Of a stretch of DNA of 6,051 bases, positions 4,579 through 6,051 are shown one piece after another. The notes beneath the pieces are model-generated. The model did no database searches. It was not told the origin of the DNA and saw only the letters and a program-made list of their open reading frames with translations. The translations under genes were made by a program, and so were the position numbers. Numbering within the stretch: position 1 is the stretch's first letter; each line of letters begins with the position of its first letter. The DNA is from Candidatus Aminicenantota bacterium (GTDB taxonomy: Bacteria; Acidobacteriota; Aminicenantia; Aminicenantales; Aminicenantaceae), in assembly GCA_030617525.1 (NCBI GenBank), contig JAUWVG010000167.1:1-6051 (forward strand). The letters run 5' to 3'.

Positions 4579-6051
4579 ATGAAAAAAACCAGCCTTTTTA
4601 TTTTAGGATTTATGATTCTCCTGTGTCTATGCTGCTCATCTGGATCAAAAAAACCTTTTTCCGCCACTGAATTGAGCAGTGAGTACATCTCTTACTGGAA
4701 ACAGTTCTATCCTTCCAGGGCCCTTTCACGCGGCTTTTTGGATTCCATCGTCAATTTTGAAGATTATTCCATGGATGGGATTCTGCGCTGGGTGGATTTC
4801 AACAAAAAAACTCTGAAAACAATCGAAAACCATTTGCCCGAAATGATGTCTGCTGACAGAATCGATGCACGCCTGCTGAGAACCCAGATCATCTCCGAAC
4901 TCGAAAAATGGGAAGTGGAGGCCCCGCACAAAAATTCACTCAGTTTTTATGCCTCTCCCATATCAAGGGAGGTCTCACGCATCTTGAATGCCGAAGGGCT
5001 TCAAAATGGAGAGAAGCTGCGGATCATCAAAGAAAGACTGCTGGAAATAAAGACGATCTGCAGCACGGCTCTGCAGGAACTTGAAAATGGGAGACCCAAC
5101 AGCACAAAACGCGGTCTGCAGACACTCGAAAGAGCCGCCGTATTTTATGAAGAAACACTGCCGGAAAGAATACAAGCATGGATGAGTTCCCTACAGTTTG
5201 AAGTTTTTAAGGAAGATTGCAGGGAGGTGGCCGTTCAAATCCACTCGCTCGCAGACCACGTCCAAAACACTATTGTTCCCAATCTCACACTCTCAGACAG
5301 TCAAATACTGGGAAGGGAAAAGTATGCCCGGCAGTTGAAAATATATACCGACAGCCCCCTCACCCCCGAAGAGCTGGAACAAATGGCATTAGATGAAATT
5401 CAGAAAGTCAGACAGGAAATGGCCCTGGCATCGGAAGCCTATCTGCGGGAGGCCTATCCCAACGAGAAAATCCCGGAGACATACGAAATGCTGGTTGGAA
5501 AAGCCCTCCGGGACATGGAGGCCAACCATCCTTCCGGCAACACAGAATACCTCAGACTGCTGCGGGGTTATGCTAAAGAGGCCGAAGAGTTTGTCCGGGA
5601 AAAAAAGATCGCTACAATACCAGAACATCAAACTCTGAGCATAGAGATAGCCCCGGAAAGTTCGGGCGCTTCGGCACGCATCGGATTCGTGTCTCCCCCA
5701 CCCGCCTTTTTTCCCAATCCCTGGACAACCTGGTACCTGGCCACCATCCCGGATTCTTTTCCAGAGGATGAAAGAGAAGATTTCTGGCGGTCATTTAACA
5801 ACCATTTTAAAAAATTCATCGTTATCCATGAATTGTTTCCCGGCCATTATATCCAGAGGAAGCTCACCCGTGAAAATCCGCACCCTGTCCGCATCCTTTT
5901 TTCGTACAGACCCTATTCCGAAGGATGGGCCACACTGTGCGAACGAGTTGCCCTCGAAGCAGGATGGGATGACTTCAACAAACTGACCAAACTGGCCCAG
6001 CTGCGCAAAAGGTTGGAAAACGCCAACCGTACCTACACGAGCATCCAGGCA
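4579..6051 (+). CDS. DUF885-family lipoprotein, predicted metallopeptidase-like, C-terminus outside the window
   Basis: Open from ATG 4579 to the last base (491 codons) with no stop, so the 3' end is missing; full-length DUF885 proteins are usually around 550-600 residues. The ribosome binding site AGGAAGGG (4568-4575) sits 3 nt before the ATG, rather close. Residues 1-19 (MKKTSLFILGFMILLCLCC) form a lipoprotein-type signal, with the modified Cys probably C18 or C19; the box is Cys-rich and not canonical. The middle is alpha-helical and charged. The family signature is clear near the end: H417-E-L-F-P-G-H423-Y, followed by E448-GWA...CE, which together look like the metal-binding and catalytic set of an HExxH-like peptidase. 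DUF885 activity is mostly uncharacterised, so peptidase is an inference from the motif. Likely location is the outer membrane or periplasm. It is divergent from the IS110-type transposase, with 132 bp between the element end and the start codon. Confidence 0.9.
   Translation, partial: MKKTSLFILGFMILLCLCCSSGSKKPFSATELSSEYISYWKQFYPSRALSRGFLDSIVNFEDYSMDGILRWVDFNKKTLKTIENHLPEMMSADRIDARLLRTQIISELEKWEVEAPHKNSLSFYASPISREVSRILNAEGLQNGEKLRIIKERLLEIKTICSTALQELENGRPNSTKRGLQTLERAAVFYEETLPERIQAWMSSLQFEVFKEDCREVAVQIHSLADHVQNTIVPNLTLSDSQILGREKYARQLKIYTDSPLTPEELEQMALDEIQKVRQEMALASEAYLREAYPNEKIPETYEMLVGKALRDMEANHPSGNTEYLRLLRGYAKEAEEFVREKKIATIPEHQTLSIEIAPESSGASARIGFVSPPPAFFPNPWTTWYLATIPDSFPEDEREDFWRSFNNHFKKFIVIHELFPGHYIQRKLTRENPHPVRILFSYRPYSEGWATLCERVALEAGWDDFNKLTKLAQLRKRLENANRTYTSIQA

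Noticed and set aside
5389..5986. Several 60-81 codon frames on both strands between 5389 and 5986
   Set aside because: All are shadows of the long DUF885 reading frame, which carries the family motifs.

Overview
This window looks like accessory DNA from a Gram-negative, probably environmental bacterium. It holds a formylglycine-dependent sulfatase, an exported methyltransferase-like protein and a DUF885 lipoprotein, separated by a gap of more than 1 kb that mobile DNA has rebuilt. Such gene sets are common in sediment and gut lineages such as Planctomycetota/Lentisphaerota or Aminicenantota-like candidate phyla. No marker gene is present, so the taxonomy is a weak inference.

Layout: (1) 1-1281 (+) is a sulfatase whose N-terminus lies before the window. 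(2) 1335-2258 (-) is a class I SAM methyltransferase-fold protein with an N-terminal hydrophobic segment and a beta-rich C-terminal domain; it converges on the sulfatase. (3) 2279-2542 is a 264-bp MITE-like element with 16-bp terminal inverted repeats and a CTAA target duplication, sitting just upstream of the methyltransferase ribosome binding site. (4) 2543-3092 has no intact gene. It contains a roughly 150-bp nested inverted repeat and a possible decayed reading frame on the minus strand. (5) 3093-4446 is an IS110-type element (IS1111-like layout, minus strand) with a frameshifted transposase and a strongly structured downstream region, a good candidate for its bridge RNA. (6) 4579-6051 (+) is a DUF885 lipoprotein with an HE-x(2)-PGH motif, running off the window end.

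The most interesting signal is the IS110-type element. Its two ends carry the same 6 bp (AATGTT). Excising one copy with the element rejoins the flanks into an 18-bp interrupted palindrome, CATGGTAA-TG-TTACCATG. This fixes plausible element boundaries (1348-bp unit) and implies insertion into the centre of a palindromic site. The 3' noncoding end folds, on the transposase strand, into at least three stems, one of them a 10-bp stem that is complete only on that strand (a G-U pair). One loop carries a 9-nt match to the predicted circle junction. The transposase reading frame is broken about 45 codons before its natural end, so this copy may be inactive.

Nothing in the window shows a shared pathway between the three cellular genes. 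The sulfatase and the lipoprotein are probably envelope or periplasmic degradative functions.
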